A stretch of 64,000 nucleotides of DNA, taken from positions 4,052 to 68,051 of the forward strand of contig CAZJQS010000027.1 of NCBI GenBank assembly GCA_964548175.1, in the 5' to 3' direction. Below, piece by piece: positions 1 through 9,098 of the stretch (its first letter is position 1; every line of letters starts with the position of its first letter). The notes below the pieces were generated by a model that made no database searches, was not told the DNA's origin, and was given only the letters and a program-made list of their open reading frames with translations. The position numbers and the translations under genes were made by a program. This DNA comes from JANQPA01 sp964548175 (GTDB lineage: Bacteria > Bacteroidota > Bacteroidia > Chitinophagales > Saprospiraceae).

Positions 1-724
1 ATTGCCGGATCTCTTCCGCGGAAAGGGCCCGGCGGTAGATGCGCACCTCATCCATGAAGCCCTGGAAGTCGGGATCGGTAACACACCAGTTGGACCGGCC
101 GATGTAGTTTCTGTTGCGATCTACATTGGCGACAGGGTTTCCCCGTTTTTGAGCCACCAGTTCGCCATTGACGTAGATGCTCATGGTATCGCCGGCAATG
201 GTAGCACAGTAGAATTCTATCCTTCCGTTGGTGATGGCATTGCGTGCTACCAGTCGGCCGGTCGTACGATTGAAATTGGGATCTGAGTTGATCCAGCTTT
301 CCAGAGCCAGGTTGTCCGAATTACCTTCCCGGCCGAACCATATGGGCAGTCCGCCGGAGTCGCCATCGCCATTACCGAAATCGACGATGCGTTCAAAATT
401 GGCCCGGTTTTCAAATTCCACCCAGGCGCAGATGCTGATGCCGTAGTCCCAGGCTGCCTGTAATAGCGGGAGTTGGATGAAATCGGTATTGTTGGTTGCG
501 CAACCGGTGCGGCCACCGCTTCTGTTAAAGTAAAAGCCTTCCCCTTTTATACCCTGTATGCATTCCGGATTTCCTACGATCGTCCCATGTAGTTCAACTC
601 CGCTGTGGTCCTGAGCGTCACAGCCGCAGAAGCTGTAATAGCCGATCAGTCCTGCAGTAAGATCCTGAGCCTCGGTTTGTCGTAGAAAAAAAGCAAGCAG
701 TAAGAAAAAGATTATTTTTTTCAT
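1..724 (-). CDS. LamG/concanavalin-like secreted protein (3' part missing)
   Basis: The minus strand is open from an ATG at 724 to the window edge, so about 241 codons are visible and the C-terminus lies outside. The protein starts with a clear signal peptide (MKKIIFFLLLAFFLRQTEAQ). Next comes a jelly-roll lectin-like domain of the LamG/laminin-G-3 type: an early LIGYYSFCGCDAQDHSG segment, a GKGFYF-like strand and a late GFMDEVRIYRRALSAEEI segment, which is the typical end of this fold. The family is usually secreted and carbohydrate- or surface-binding. No catalytic residues are evident. It is divergent from the OmpA-family gene across about 220 bp. The substrate cannot be told from the sequence. 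Confidence 0.85.
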   Translation of the reverse strand, partial: MKKIIFFLLLAFFLRQTEAQDLTAGLIGYYSFCGCDAQDHSGVELHGTIVGNPECIQGIKGEGFYFNRSGGRTGCATNNTDFIQLPLLQAAWDYGISICAWVEFENRANFERIVDFGNGDGDSGGLPIWFGREGNSDNLALESWINSDPNFNRTTGRLVARNAITNGRIEFYCATIAGDTMSIYVNGELVAQKRGNPVANVDRNRNYIGRSNWCVTDPDFQGFMDEVRIYRRALSAEEIRQ

Positions 725-943
725 ATTGCCTTTAATATAGGTATTTATGCATCTATACAGCCGCCTGTTTTGTCTTTAATTATAGTAAAAATGCCGAAAA
801 TGACCCGTAAGAGACTAGCATCTGTTGCCTTCGTAGGTTTGTTATTTGTATTTTAGAAATGTATTTTCATACCGGGGTTGTGCAAAAGTCCTTCGATTTT
901 TCCCACCCCCCTAATAATCATCAACTATCAACCATCAATTAAC

Positions 944-3718
944 ATGAAACACACGTTGACCCTGGGTTTTTCCTTCACCATTCTTACGCTCAATGCTCAG
1001 CTTGATCTGGGAGAGGACTATCTGGAGCAGGGCCGTTTTCAGGCTGCGATGGAAGCTTTTCAGAAAGAAAAAGGAAAAGAGGAGGACGTTGTTCAAGCCA
1101 ATTTCAGAATAAGTCAGCTGTTGGCCAATCCTGAATATGAGGGTTATAACCTGGACTCCGCATATCATTATGTCAATAATGCACGCCGGTTGTATGGGAA
1201 GTTAAGCGACGGCAAGCAGAAGCGGCTCGACAAAAACGAAACGGGCAGCAGAGATATGAGCCGACTGCGCAATGCAGTGGCGGATTCCGCGCTGGCGGCC
1301 ATTCGTCGTGAGCCTTCTTTAGAGAAATATGAGTATTTTCTGAACTACTACGAACGCAGTCGGCGCACGACCAAAGAGGCGGCCACCGAAGAGGCCTTGA
1401 AGCTGGTGGCGAAAAAAGCGGAAGAGATCAATGACTTTACAGAGCTGGCTGCCTTACATGAAACCTATGGACGCGAAATGCGCGCCAACCTCCGCGACGA
1501 ATACCTTCAGTTTGAAGCCCGCTTGTTTGAAGTGTTTATCAAAGAAAAAGGCTGGGAGGCTTTTCCAACTTTCAGTACGGAATTTCCCTACCATATTTTT
1601 GTAACCGACCGGGCCAAGGGGGCTTTCCTGAAGATTCGCACTTCCGCAAACCTCGATTACTACAACAACTTTTTACAGTACTATTCATCTAGTGTTTATG
1701 CGCCCATGGTCAGAGACAGCCTGGAGGTCTTTGAGCTCAGAAAAGCCCAGAGTGAGCAAAAGATAGAAGTCCTTATTACTTCCCTGCCCGAGTTGAGCCA
1801 TCCTGATGATTTAGCCATTGTGGACGAACAATTGGTGACTCGCTTCGAGCAGGTGATGAGCGTAGAAGAACTGGAAGCGAAGCTTAAGGGCCTGGACATT
1901 CAGCATCTGCCCAAAACCATGGATCGCATTTATCAATATTACCGCGCGAGTTCTTCATTGGCGCGGTTGGAAGATTTTAAAAACAAATACCCTGCTTATC
2001 ACGATATGGAAAAGGTGGACGCTGATATCTTTCAGCTCGAAATGGCTGCTTCCGGTGAGTTGGAAAAAATGAAAGAAAACGATGAACTGATCCGGGTGTA
2101 CGCTCCCCGTTATGAGGCGTTCATGGCCCTGCAGGAGATCATTGCACAGGATGTAAAAAGCGAAGCCTGGGACAAAGCCCTGGAAAAAGTCAGAGGCTAT
2201 CTGCCTTTTTTCGAGGCCGATGATGAAAAGGTGCAGGAACTCATCAGCACCCTGGAGGCGCCGGCGCCGGAGGTTACCCTCAAAACATTGGGAGGTATGG
2301 AAGTCAACAGCAGCGACAGTGAATACACCCCTGTGCTTTCCGCAGACGGGCAGGTGCTTTATTTCTGTCGCAAGAAAGGGGATTTCTACCGCAGTCGCTC
2401 CAAGGAAGACATCTATTTTGCTCAATTGGAAAACGGCGAATGGACCGGGGTCCAGCAGATACAAGACTTTGACATGAGCGACGCTTATTTTGCGCCCGTC
2501 GCCATCACCACCGACGGCAACCGCATGCTGGTGTTTAAAGGAGGTATACTGGCCTATACCGACAAAACCAAAACCGGATGGTCCGAACTCGTTGATTTTC
2601 CCGAAAGCATCAACGCCACGGCATGGCAGGGGGCGGCTACTATCTCCAGCAACAGCAGGGTCATCATTTTCGAAGCCCGCTATCGCCCGGATGCAATTCC
2701 CAGTCGTGTGGACGACCACATCGATCTTTTTGTGGCCCTTCAAAATGAAAAAGGCGAATGGGATCAGGTCTTTAGCTTAGGCGAAACCATCAATACGCCC
2801 TTCAGCGAGCGTTCGCCCTTTTTGCATCCCGACAATCGCACCTTGTACTTCAGCTCGGCCGGTCATGGCGGTTTAGGCGGACTGGACGTGTTCAAAACCA
2901 CCCGTCTGGACGACAGCTGGACCAAATGGAGCAAGCCAGAACATTTAGGTAAGATCATCAATACTGCGACGGACGACTGGGGCTACAAGATCAGCACGGA
3001 TGGAAGCACCGCCTATTTTTCCGTAGCTCCCAGAACGACTGGTAATTCAGATATTTACCAGGTCGTACTGCCCGAGGAACTACGGCCCGAGCTGGTATCC
3101 ACCATTACCCTGACGGTTATGGATAAGGGGGGCACTCCGGTAGAAGCCGATGTGCTGTTAGAAGACCTTACGACCGGCAAGATCATCGGCCAGTTGCGCA
3201 CCGATCCCCGTACGGGCAAGGTATTTGCCGTTCTGCCGCATGAAGGCCAGTACAGTTACGTCATTACGAAGGAGGGCTATTTTCCCCGTTCCAATCATGT
3301 GGATCTGCTGGAAGAAGGAGGCCGTCTGGAAGTCGATGAAGTGATCGAGCTACAGAAGATCGAGGAGATGATAGGGAAGGAGACGACCATTCGGTTGAAT
3401 AATTTATTCTTTGACCTGGATGAGTTCACTATTCGAGCTGAGTCTTATCCGGAGCTGAACCGGATGGCCAGTATCATCAAAGAGAATAACCTGAGCATCG
3501 AGGTATTGGGGCATACCGACAATACCGGTTCTGTGGAATACAATAAAACCCTTTCTGAAAAGAGGGCTACTGCTGTGAAGGAATACCTGGTGAGTCAAGG
3601 CATTGAAGCAGCTAAAATTGCCATTCGGGGTTTTGGGGAGACACAGCCCGTGGCGAGTAATGATACGGAAGAGGGCAGGGGGAAGAACAGGAGGGTGGAG
3701 GTGAGGTTTGTGGAGTGA
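944..3718 (+). CDS. OmpA family protein with PD40/WD40-like propeller
   Basis: The frame is open from a TTG at 878, but the ATG at 944 gives a proper signal peptide (MKHTLTLGFSFTILTLNAQ) and about 924 residues, so I take that start. After an alpha-helical, TPR-like N-terminal half there are TolB/PD40 beta-propeller blades (roughly residues 450-740; motifs such as SPFLHPDNRTLYFSSAGHGG). A short CNA/carboxypeptidase-regulatory-like beta domain follows. A C-terminal OmpA peptidoglycan-binding domain spans about 815-924 (LFFDLDEF, VLGHTDNTGS, LSEKRA, NRRVEVRF). This architecture is common in Bacteroidota and is thought to link the outer membrane to peptidoglycan; similar proteins occur beside type IX secretion components (PorE-like). 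It has no operon partner here, so a secretion role is only a possibility. Confidence 0.9.
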   Translation: MKHTLTLGFSFTILTLNAQLDLGEDYLEQGRFQAAMEAFQKEKGKEEDVVQANFRISQLLANPEYEGYNLDSAYHYVNNARRLYGKLSDGKQKRLDKNETGSRDMSRLRNAVADSALAAIRREPSLEKYEYFLNYYERSRRTTKEAATEEALKLVAKKAEEINDFTELAALHETYGREMRANLRDEYLQFEARLFEVFIKEKGWEAFPTFSTEFPYHIFVTDRAKGAFLKIRTSANLDYYNNFLQYYSSSVYAPMVRDSLEVFELRKAQSEQKIEVLITSLPELSHPDDLAIVDEQLVTRFEQVMSVEELEAKLKGLDIQHLPKTMDRIYQYYRASSSLARLEDFKNKYPAYHDMEKVDADIFQLEMAASGELEKMKENDELIRVYAPRYEAFMALQEIIAQDVKSEAWDKALEKVRGYLPFFEADDEKVQELISTLEAPAPEVTLKTLGGMEVNSSDSEYTPVLSADGQVLYFCRKKGDFYRSRSKEDIYFAQLENGEWTGVQQIQDFDMSDAYFAPVAITTDGNRMLVFKGGILAYTDKTKTGWSELVDFPESINATAWQGAATISSNSRVIIFEARYRPDAIPSRVDDHIDLFVALQNEKGEWDQVFSLGETINTPFSERSPFLHPDNRTLYFSSAGHGGLGGLDVFKTTRLDDSWTKWSKPEHLGKIINTATDDWGYKISTDGSTAYFSVAPRTTGNSDIYQVVLPEELRPELVSTITLTVMDKGGTPVEADVLLEDLTTGKIIGQLRTDPRTGKVFAVLPHEGQYSYVITKEGYFPRSNHVDLLEEGGRLEVDEVIELQKIEEMIGKETTIRLNNLFFDLDEFTIRAESYPELNRMASIIKENNLSIEVLGHTDNTGSVEYNKTLSEKRATAVKEYLVSQGIEAAKIAIRGFGETQPVASNDTEEGRGKNRRVEVRFVE

Positions 3719-3728
3719 ATGATTTGAC

Positions 3729-3978
3729 CTACACCACTGCAAAATCTGTTAATTCCAGATGCTCTGGAGAAAAGTACGCCAGAACGATATCAGATTTGGG
3801 CGCGCCTTTTTCCGATAAGCAGTTGGCCATGCCATCCTCTGTAATATCTCTCTGTATCCAAATCAATTACTATGTTATCTTCTTCCAGAAATACTATCAA
3901 AGGGTCATCCGTAACATTCCATCGCTCTCTTTCGAGAGCTTCTTTTACGATTTCATGAATAATATCCTTTGCGGGCAT
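3729..3978 (-). pseudogene. xisH-xisI remnant (deletion fusion)
   Basis: From the ATG at 3978 the minus strand encodes an XisH-like N-terminus (MPAKDIIHEIVKEALERERW, then DDPLIVF and a VIDLDTER segment), but the frame stops after about 62 codons. In another frame the same strand reads WIQRDITEDGMANCLSEKG and then PKSDIVLAYFSPEHLELTDF, ending AVV-stop at 3729. That is the typical C-terminal third of XisI. So about 35 residues of xisH are joined out of frame to the end of xisI; the middle of both genes is gone. XisH/XisI are named from cyanobacterial fdxN-element excision, and the pair is widespread in filamentous bacteria. This copy cannot make either protein. It is convergent with the OmpA gene. 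Confidence 0.75.
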
Positions 3979-4095
3979 AATAATTCAAGTTTTTTTTAAA
4001 AAAAAGCCAATTCGGCTGTCCTGCCTAAGTAAAATAATTGCAAAGGGCAATACACACCTGAGAAAAAATTAACATATTTTCTTTTTAAAAAATAC

Positions 4096-4133
4096 AATTT
4101 GTTTCAAAAAATTCTTTATATTTGAAACAAATT
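4096..4133 (+). promoter_or_regulatory. 13-bp palindromic operator overlapping a dinB promoter
   Basis: The arms AATTTGTTTCAAA (4096-4108) and TTTGAAACAAATT (4121-4133) are exact inverted repeats with a 12-bp spacer. The sequence TATATTTG (4117-4124) matches the Bacteroidota -7 box TAnnTTTG and overlaps the spacer and right arm. A TTTG at 4098-4101 could be the upstream element, though its spacing is short. The dinB ATG follows 40 bp downstream. A repressor bound here would block transcription, as expected for an SOS gene. Which repressor binds is unknown; no lexA-like gene is in the window. Confidence 0.6.
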
Positions 4134-4163
4134 ATTGCATACTACGAGTAAAAACTACACAAC

Positions 4164-5288
4164 ATGTTTGACAGAGCTATTCTGCATCTCGATCTGGATG
4201 CTTTTTTCGCATCCGTCGAGTGCCTGAAAAACAGCGCTTTGAAGGGACGCCCGCTCATCATAGGAGGGAGCAGTGAGCGGGGCGTCGTAGCCAGCTGCAG
4301 CTACGAAGCGCGTGCCTATGGCGTACGATCGGCCATGCCGGTCAAAATGGCCCTTCGCCTTTGCCCGGACGCCACCGTCATCCGTGGCGATATGGACAGC
4401 TATTCCAAATATTCCGAATTGATCACCAACGTGATTAAAGACGAAGCTCCTATTTTCGAAAAATCATCCATCGACGAGTTTTACGTTGACCTGACGGGCA
4501 TGGATCGCCATTTCGGCTGCTGGAAATGGTCGAAAGAGCTGCGGCAGAAGATCATGAAAGAGTCGGGTCTGCCCATTTCCCTGGGCCTTTCCACGAACAA
4601 ACTAGTCGCCAAAGTTGGGACCGGAGAAGCCAAGCCGAACGGAGCTAAGCTGGTGAATCACGGCAAGGAGAAGCAATTCCTGGCGCCCCTGCCTGTAAGG
4701 AAGTTGCCGTCAGTGGGGGCATATACCTATAAAAAGCTCAGCTTTATGGGTATTCGGCAGGTTAACCAACTCAGCCAGGTTCCTCCACAATTGCTGGAGC
4801 GGGAGTTCGGTAAACACGGTCGTTCTTTATGGAAAAAAGCCAATGGGATCGACCATAGTCCCGTAGTCCCTTATCATGAGCGGCAGTCGATCTCCACGGA
4901 GCGCACCTTCCAAACGGACATGACCAATGTCGACTGGCTGAAGGAGCGCCTCCGCCGGATGGTCACCCAGCTGGCGTTCGAACTGCGCCAGTCGGGCAAG
5001 CTGGCGTCCGGCATCAGCGTCAAGATCCGCTATTCGGATTTCAACACTTTTACCAGACAGCGCAAACTGGCTTATACCGCCAGCGACCGCACCTTACTGC
5101 TACACGCCCAGGAGCTGTTCGATCAGCTCTTCCAGCGCCGCCAACTGATCCGCCTGATCGGCGTGAAGTTCAGCGGCCTGGTGCAGGGACAGCCTCAGTT
5201 AGACTTGTTCGATACAGACCAGAAGGAGTTGAATTTGTTGAAAGCAGTGGATGGAGTGAGGCGGCGGTTTGGTAGTAAGATGCTGTGA
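4164..5288 (+). CDS. dinB: DNA polymerase IV (Y-family translesion polymerase)
   Basis: 374 residues. The N-terminus LHLDLDAFFASVE carries the first catalytic Asp. The YEARAYGVRSAMP segment and the palm motif SSIDEFYVDLTGM (catalytic Asp-Glu) follow. LGLSTNKLVAKVGTGEAKP and a helix-hairpin-helix thumb region lead to a little-finger domain ending in LDLFD..., which resembles a clamp-binding peptide. It performs translesion synthesis on damaged DNA. The last codons (AGATGCTG then TGA) already resemble the GATGCTG motif of the palindromic repeats that follow, so insertion of those repeats may have replaced the last few residues. It forms an interrupted cassette with the DnaE2-like gene downstream. 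A palindromic operator lies just upstream. Confidence 0.96.
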   Translation: MFDRAILHLDLDAFFASVECLKNSALKGRPLIIGGSSERGVVASCSYEARAYGVRSAMPVKMALRLCPDATVIRGDMDSYSKYSELITNVIKDEAPIFEKSSIDEFYVDLTGMDRHFGCWKWSKELRQKIMKESGLPISLGLSTNKLVAKVGTGEAKPNGAKLVNHGKEKQFLAPLPVRKLPSVGAYTYKKLSFMGIRQVNQLSQVPPQLLEREFGKHGRSLWKKANGIDHSPVVPYHERQSISTERTFQTDMTNVDWLKERLRRMVTQLAFELRQSGKLASGISVKIRYSDFNTFTRQRKLAYTASDRTLLLHAQELFDQLFQRRQLIRLIGVKFSGLVQGQPQLDLFDTDQKELNLLKAVDGVRRRFGSKML

Positions 5289-5360
5289 TGCTAATCCGCC
5301 TGCCTGGAGCAGGCGAATGATGCTGAGGGATGCTGGTTCCGACAAGTCGGAACGATGTTG
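5289..5360. repeat. REP-like palindrome cluster, left border of four-helix cassette
   Basis: Immediately after dinB come two small palindromes separated by GATGCTG-type spacers: CGCCTGC..GCAGGCG near 5297-5316 and TTCCGAC-AA-GTCGGAA (5337-5352). The 21 bases 5337-5357 recur as an exact inverted copy at 5991-6011 on the other side of the four-helix-bundle gene. They do not look like terminators, since there is no T-run. Confidence 0.75.
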
Positions 5361-5361
5361 T

Positions 5362-5730
5362 TCATATTTTATGCTGTTTTTCGATAGAAGATAGAAAGCG
5401 GTTTAGTTTAATACCGAGGAGAGTAGCCTTTTTTTGAAGATCAAGGAAAAGAACCTCATCTTTTAAAGACTCAGTCTCAAAAAGGGTCTCTAAATGGTCA
5501 ATAGTTTCATCGTTTGAAGAGAGTGCATATACAATGAATTTTATGAAATCGGCCTTGTATCGCCGACGTCCATACCCTTCTACAATGGACGATCGTATAG
5601 ATTTTACAGATCGACGTATTTGTCTTCCTTCCTCATACATCTCAAAAGAAGGAAGTTGTAAAGTCATTTTGTGAATATCAATAGTCAGTTCCCGGGATAA
5701 TTGCCAAATCTCTAATTTTTTGTAACTCAT
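5362..5730 (-). CDS. four-helix bundle protein (23S rRNA IVP family)
   Basis: 122 residues, starting MSYKKLEIWQLSRELTIDIH and containing the family hallmarks QIRRSVKSIRSSIVEGYGR and DFIKFIVYALSS. These mark the four-helix bundle / 23S rRNA intervening-sequence protein family (TIGR02436 type). No enzymatic residues are known for the family; relatives occur in rRNA intervening sequences, and the fold is shared with the Avd accessory protein of diversity-generating retroelements. The gene is oriented against dinB and dnaE2, between which it sits, and is bordered on both sides by inverted REP-like palindromes. No reverse transcriptase or rRNA is nearby. The context suggests it arrived as, or travels with, a small palindrome-bordered cassette. 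Confidence 0.85.
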   Translation of the reverse strand: MSYKKLEIWQLSRELTIDIHKMTLQLPSFEMYEEGRQIRRSVKSIRSSIVEGYGRRRYKADFIKFIVYALSSNDETIDHLETLFETESLKDEVLFLDLQKKATLLGIKLNRFLSSIEKQHKI

Positions 5731-5949
5731 AGTTGTTTTTACTTTGATGATTAAATTATTGTTTTCTTAATCTGAGTTTTTATCATTTGCCCCCCTTTAA
5801 TTAAGACTCAAAAAGATCAAAATTCCACAATCTTTTTTCCTGAAATCCTTGAATCTTCATCAATCTATTGCAAGACTGGGCAGCACTCTAACTTTTTTGA
5901 TTCATCGAAAAAAATATTTCTTATCATCGTTTGCCGAAGGCGTAAGAAC

Positions 5950-6056
5950 ATCTTCCAGCATCCTCCCGATTTTTCGAGCTTAGTATTCAGCATCGTTCCG
6001 ACTTGTCGGAACAAGCATCCAGCATCGTCCCGATTTATCGGGATCAGCATCTGCTC
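5950..6056. repeat. REP-like palindrome cluster, right border of four-helix cassette
   Basis: Three palindromic units are separated by AGCATC/GCATCC spacers: a degenerate one (TCCCGATTTTTCGAG, from about 5964), GTTCCGACTTGTCGGAAC (5995-6012) and TCCCGATTTATCGGGA (6028-6043). Bases 5991-6011 are the exact reverse complement of 5337-5357 upstream of the four-helix gene. These are typical dispersed intergenic palindromes rather than terminators. Confidence 0.75.
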
Positions 6057-6105
6057 AATTTAACTTGATCGCTTTAAAAGCAGCTAACAACAATCGAGCA
6101 ACCAG

Positions 6106-9051
6106 GTGCATCTGAACGTTCACACATATCACAGCCTACGGTACGGCACATGCGCACCACAACAGCTCGTCGAAAAGGCCGGGCGTTGGGGGGTGGAAGT
6201 ATTGGCCCTTACCGACATCAACAACACCAGCTGTACCTATGAATTCATCCGGTGCTGTAAAGAAAAAGGCATCAAACCCATCGTCGGGATAGACTTTAGA
6301 GATGAGGAACATCGCTGTTTGTACGTTGGACTGGCCAGAAATGCCGAAGGCTTTCGCGAGTTGTGCGCATGGCTGAGTAAGCACTCGCTGGAGAAAAAGC
6401 CGCTGCCCGTCAATGCGCCGGTCTTTAGGCACTGCTTTGTTATTTATCCGCGCCTGTTCAAACCCATCGATCAATTCAGGGACAACGAATTTCTGGGTAT
6501 ACGCCCTGAGCATGTTGCCCGGCTTTTTTCACACGAACTTAGAAACCATCAGCACAAGCTGGTCATGTTGAGCCCGGTGACCTTTTTAGAGGACGACGAC
6601 TACCAGCTGCATAAGATCCTCCGGGCCATCGATAAAAATACGCTGCTTAGCAAGCTAACCAACAAGGATGTGGCCAAATCCAGCGAGCGGTTGCTTCCTC
6701 CCGAGACGCTGGAGAAGTACTACAAGCAATATCCCGGCATCATCAAAAACACCCAAAAACTCATCGATGCCTGCCGGATCGAGATGGAAAGCGGACTGCA
6801 CAACAACCGCCAGACTTTCACCGGAAGCAAGGAAGGGGATTATAAGCTCGTAGAGAAACTCGCACTGAACGGCTGCCTTAAACGTTACGGAGCAGCCCAC
6901 CAAAAAGCTATGCAACGGGTCGAAAAAGAACTCTCCGTGATCAAGCGGCAAGACTTCTGCTCCTATTTTCTCATCACCTGGGACATCGTGCGCTATGCCC
7001 GCTCCGCCGGGTACCATCACGTAGGGCGGGGGAGCGGCGCCAACTCGATCGTGGCCTACTGCATGGGCATTACGGATGTGGATCCTTTAGAGTTAGACCT
7101 TTATTTCGAGCGCTTCATCAATCCCTATCGCACCTCTCCGCCCGATTTTGACATTGACTTCTCCTGGGACGAGCGCGATGACGTGACCGACTACATCTTT
7201 AAAAGGTATGGCCAGGAATATACCGCTTTGCTCGCCACGTATACCACCTTCCAGGGCCGGTCGATCATCCGGGAGATCGGCAAGGTGCTGGGGCTACCGA
7301 AAGAAGAGATCGATAAGATCGTCTTGTATCCGGAAGACCGGGAGAGTCACCACGAGTTGGCGAAGGAGATCTTTAAATACGGAAAAAAGCTGGAAGGCCT
7401 GCCCAATCACCTGTCTATTCATGCCGGGGGGATTGTCATTTCTGAGAAGCCGATTTACTATTTTACGGCGCTGCAAATGATGCCTAAGGGATTTCCCATC
7501 ACCCATTTCGATATGTATCATGCCGAAGAACTGGGCTTTCACAAGTACGACGTGCTGAGTCAGCGAGGCCTGGGTCACATTAAAGACGCGGTCGATCTGA
7601 TCAGGCAAAATACCGGTCAGGCAGTAGACATTTATGACATTCCAAAGATCAAAAAAGAGGAGAAGGTAAAGGCCTTACTCCGTTCCGGTCAGTGTATGGG
7701 TTGTTTTTACATCGAATCGCCGGCCATGAGAGGTTTGCTGAAGAAACTGTCTTGTGATAATTATGTCCATTTGGTGGCGGCCAGTTCGATCATCCGGCCG
7801 GGTGTGGCCCGCTCTGGGATGATGCGGGAATACATCCGTCGCTTTCACGAACCACATGGTTTTGACTATCTCCATCCCGTTTTTGAGGAGCATCTGGGCG
7901 AAACCTTCGGCGTGATGGTCTACCAGGAAGATGTGATGAAGATCGTCCATCATTTTGCCGGGTTGGATTTAGATGAGAGTGATGTGCTGCGGCGTATTAT
8001 GACGGGAAAAAAGTACCAGGGGGATACGTTTCAGCAGTTGCAGCAGAAATACTACGACAACTGCCGGGCCCGGGGCTATCCGGAAGAGCTCATCAAAGAA
8101 GTCTGGCGACAGATCGAGAGCTTTTCCGGCTATTCCTTTTGCAAGGCCCACTCGGCCAGTTTTGCCGTGGAGAGTTTTCAGAGTCTATACCTCAAGGCCT
8201 ATTTTCCCTTAGAATTTATGGTGGCCGTTATCAACAACTTCGGCGGCTTTTACCAGACAGAATACTACTTCCACGAAGCCCGCATACTGGGCGCTGAGAT
8301 CCATGCGCCCTGTGTGAACCACAGCTTGTATCTGACCACATTGAAAGGCAAAGACATTTACATCGGCTTTGTCCATTTACACCAGATGGAGCGGCAGGTT
8401 GCCCACCGCATTGTACATCAGCGATCCACGGGCGGGCCTTTTCGCAGCCTGGCCGATTTTGTAAACCGGGTTAGCATAACGGCTGAACAACTGGAGATTT
8501 TGATTCGCATCGGCGCCTTTCGGTTTACGGGAAAAAGTAAGTATGAATTGATGTGGGAGAAAAACGCGGTATTCAATCCTCGTCGCCGACCCGATCCAGG
8601 TCTGACGCTTTTCGAGGAAGAAAATCCGTTGTCGTATCAGCTGCCGTATTTGCATGAAGGCGAACACGATCAGGCTTTCGACGAGATTGAATTATTAGGC
8701 TTCCCGCTTTCGTCCCCTTTTGATCTGTTAAAAAGGGACGATTGTGACGACTGTATAGACGCTTCTAATCTTACTTACTACGAAAACAGGATCATCAAGA
8801 TCCTGGGCTACTACGTCTGTAAAAAGGACGTCCGCACGGTCAATCGCAAGCAGATGGCTTTCGGCACCTGGCTCGACCGGAAGGGGAATTTTTTCGACAC
8901 TACTCATTTTCCCGGCTTTTTAACAAACCACCCGTTTCGCGGCAAGGGCATTTATATGATCGAAGGGAAGGTAGTATTGGAGTATGGATTTCCCAGTATC
9001 GAAGTGATCAGCATGGAGCGTTTGGCTTTCGTCGAAGACAGCCGCTACTAA
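6106..9051 (+). CDS. dnaE2: DNA polymerase III alpha subunit, DnaE2-like error-prone polymerase
   Basis: 981 residues from a GTG at 6106 (reads MHLNVHTYHSLRYGT, the expected N-terminus of this subfamily). An N-terminal PHP domain (HLNVHTYHS.., ALTDINN) is followed by the C-family polymerase palm: GRGSGANSIVAYCMGITDVD and PDFDIDF with the catalytic Asp residues, FQGRSIIREIGKVLG, and FSGYSFCKAHSASFA. A C-terminal OB-like region follows. It is shorter than replicative DnaE (about 1,150-1,200) and adjoins dinB, which fits the DnaE2/ImuC translesion subgroup. No imuB is present; dinB probably takes that place. The original short dinB-dnaE2 spacing is broken by an 817-bp insert with a four-helix-bundle gene. 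It could instead be a second general DnaE, but context favours mutagenesis. Confidence 0.9.
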   Translation: MHLNVHTYHSLRYGTCAPQQLVEKAGRWGVEVLALTDINNTSCTYEFIRCCKEKGIKPIVGIDFRDEEHRCLYVGLARNAEGFRELCAWLSKHSLEKKPLPVNAPVFRHCFVIYPRLFKPIDQFRDNEFLGIRPEHVARLFSHELRNHQHKLVMLSPVTFLEDDDYQLHKILRAIDKNTLLSKLTNKDVAKSSERLLPPETLEKYYKQYPGIIKNTQKLIDACRIEMESGLHNNRQTFTGSKEGDYKLVEKLALNGCLKRYGAAHQKAMQRVEKELSVIKRQDFCSYFLITWDIVRYARSAGYHHVGRGSGANSIVAYCMGITDVDPLELDLYFERFINPYRTSPPDFDIDFSWDERDDVTDYIFKRYGQEYTALLATYTTFQGRSIIREIGKVLGLPKEEIDKIVLYPEDRESHHELAKEIFKYGKKLEGLPNHLSIHAGGIVISEKPIYYFTALQMMPKGFPITHFDMYHAEELGFHKYDVLSQRGLGHIKDAVDLIRQNTGQAVDIYDIPKIKKEEKVKALLRSGQCMGCFYIESPAMRGLLKKLSCDNYVHLVAASSIIRPGVARSGMMREYIRRFHEPHGFDYLHPVFEEHLGETFGVMVYQEDVMKIVHHFAGLDLDESDVLRRIMTGKKYQGDTFQQLQQKYYDNCRARGYPEELIKEVWRQIESFSGYSFCKAHSASFAVESFQSLYLKAYFPLEFMVAVINNFGGFYQTEYYFHEARILGAEIHAPCVNHSLYLTTLKGKDIYIGFVHLHQMERQVAHRIVHQRSTGGPFRSLADFVNRVSITAEQLEILIRIGAFRFTGKSKYELMWEKNAVFNPRRRPDPGLTLFEEENPLSYQLPYLHEGEHDQAFDEIELLGFPLSSPFDLLKRDDCDDCIDASNLTYYENRIIKILGYYVCKKDVRTVNRKQMAFGTWLDRKGNFFDTTHFPGFLTNHPFRGKGIYMIEGKVVLEYGFPSIEVISMERLAFVEDSRY

Positions 9052-9098
9052 TATCCTCTGACCACAGCCTCCCAGCCTGTTTGGCAGGTGAGCTTTAG

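Noticed and set aside
1955..2743. A 262-codon open frame antisense to the OmpA/PD40 gene
   Set aside because: Shadow of propeller blades that are clearly coding on the plus strand.
5362..5730. Diversity-generating retroelement accessory protein (Avd)
   Set aside because: No reverse transcriptase, template repeat or variable repeat is nearby; only the fold class is shared.
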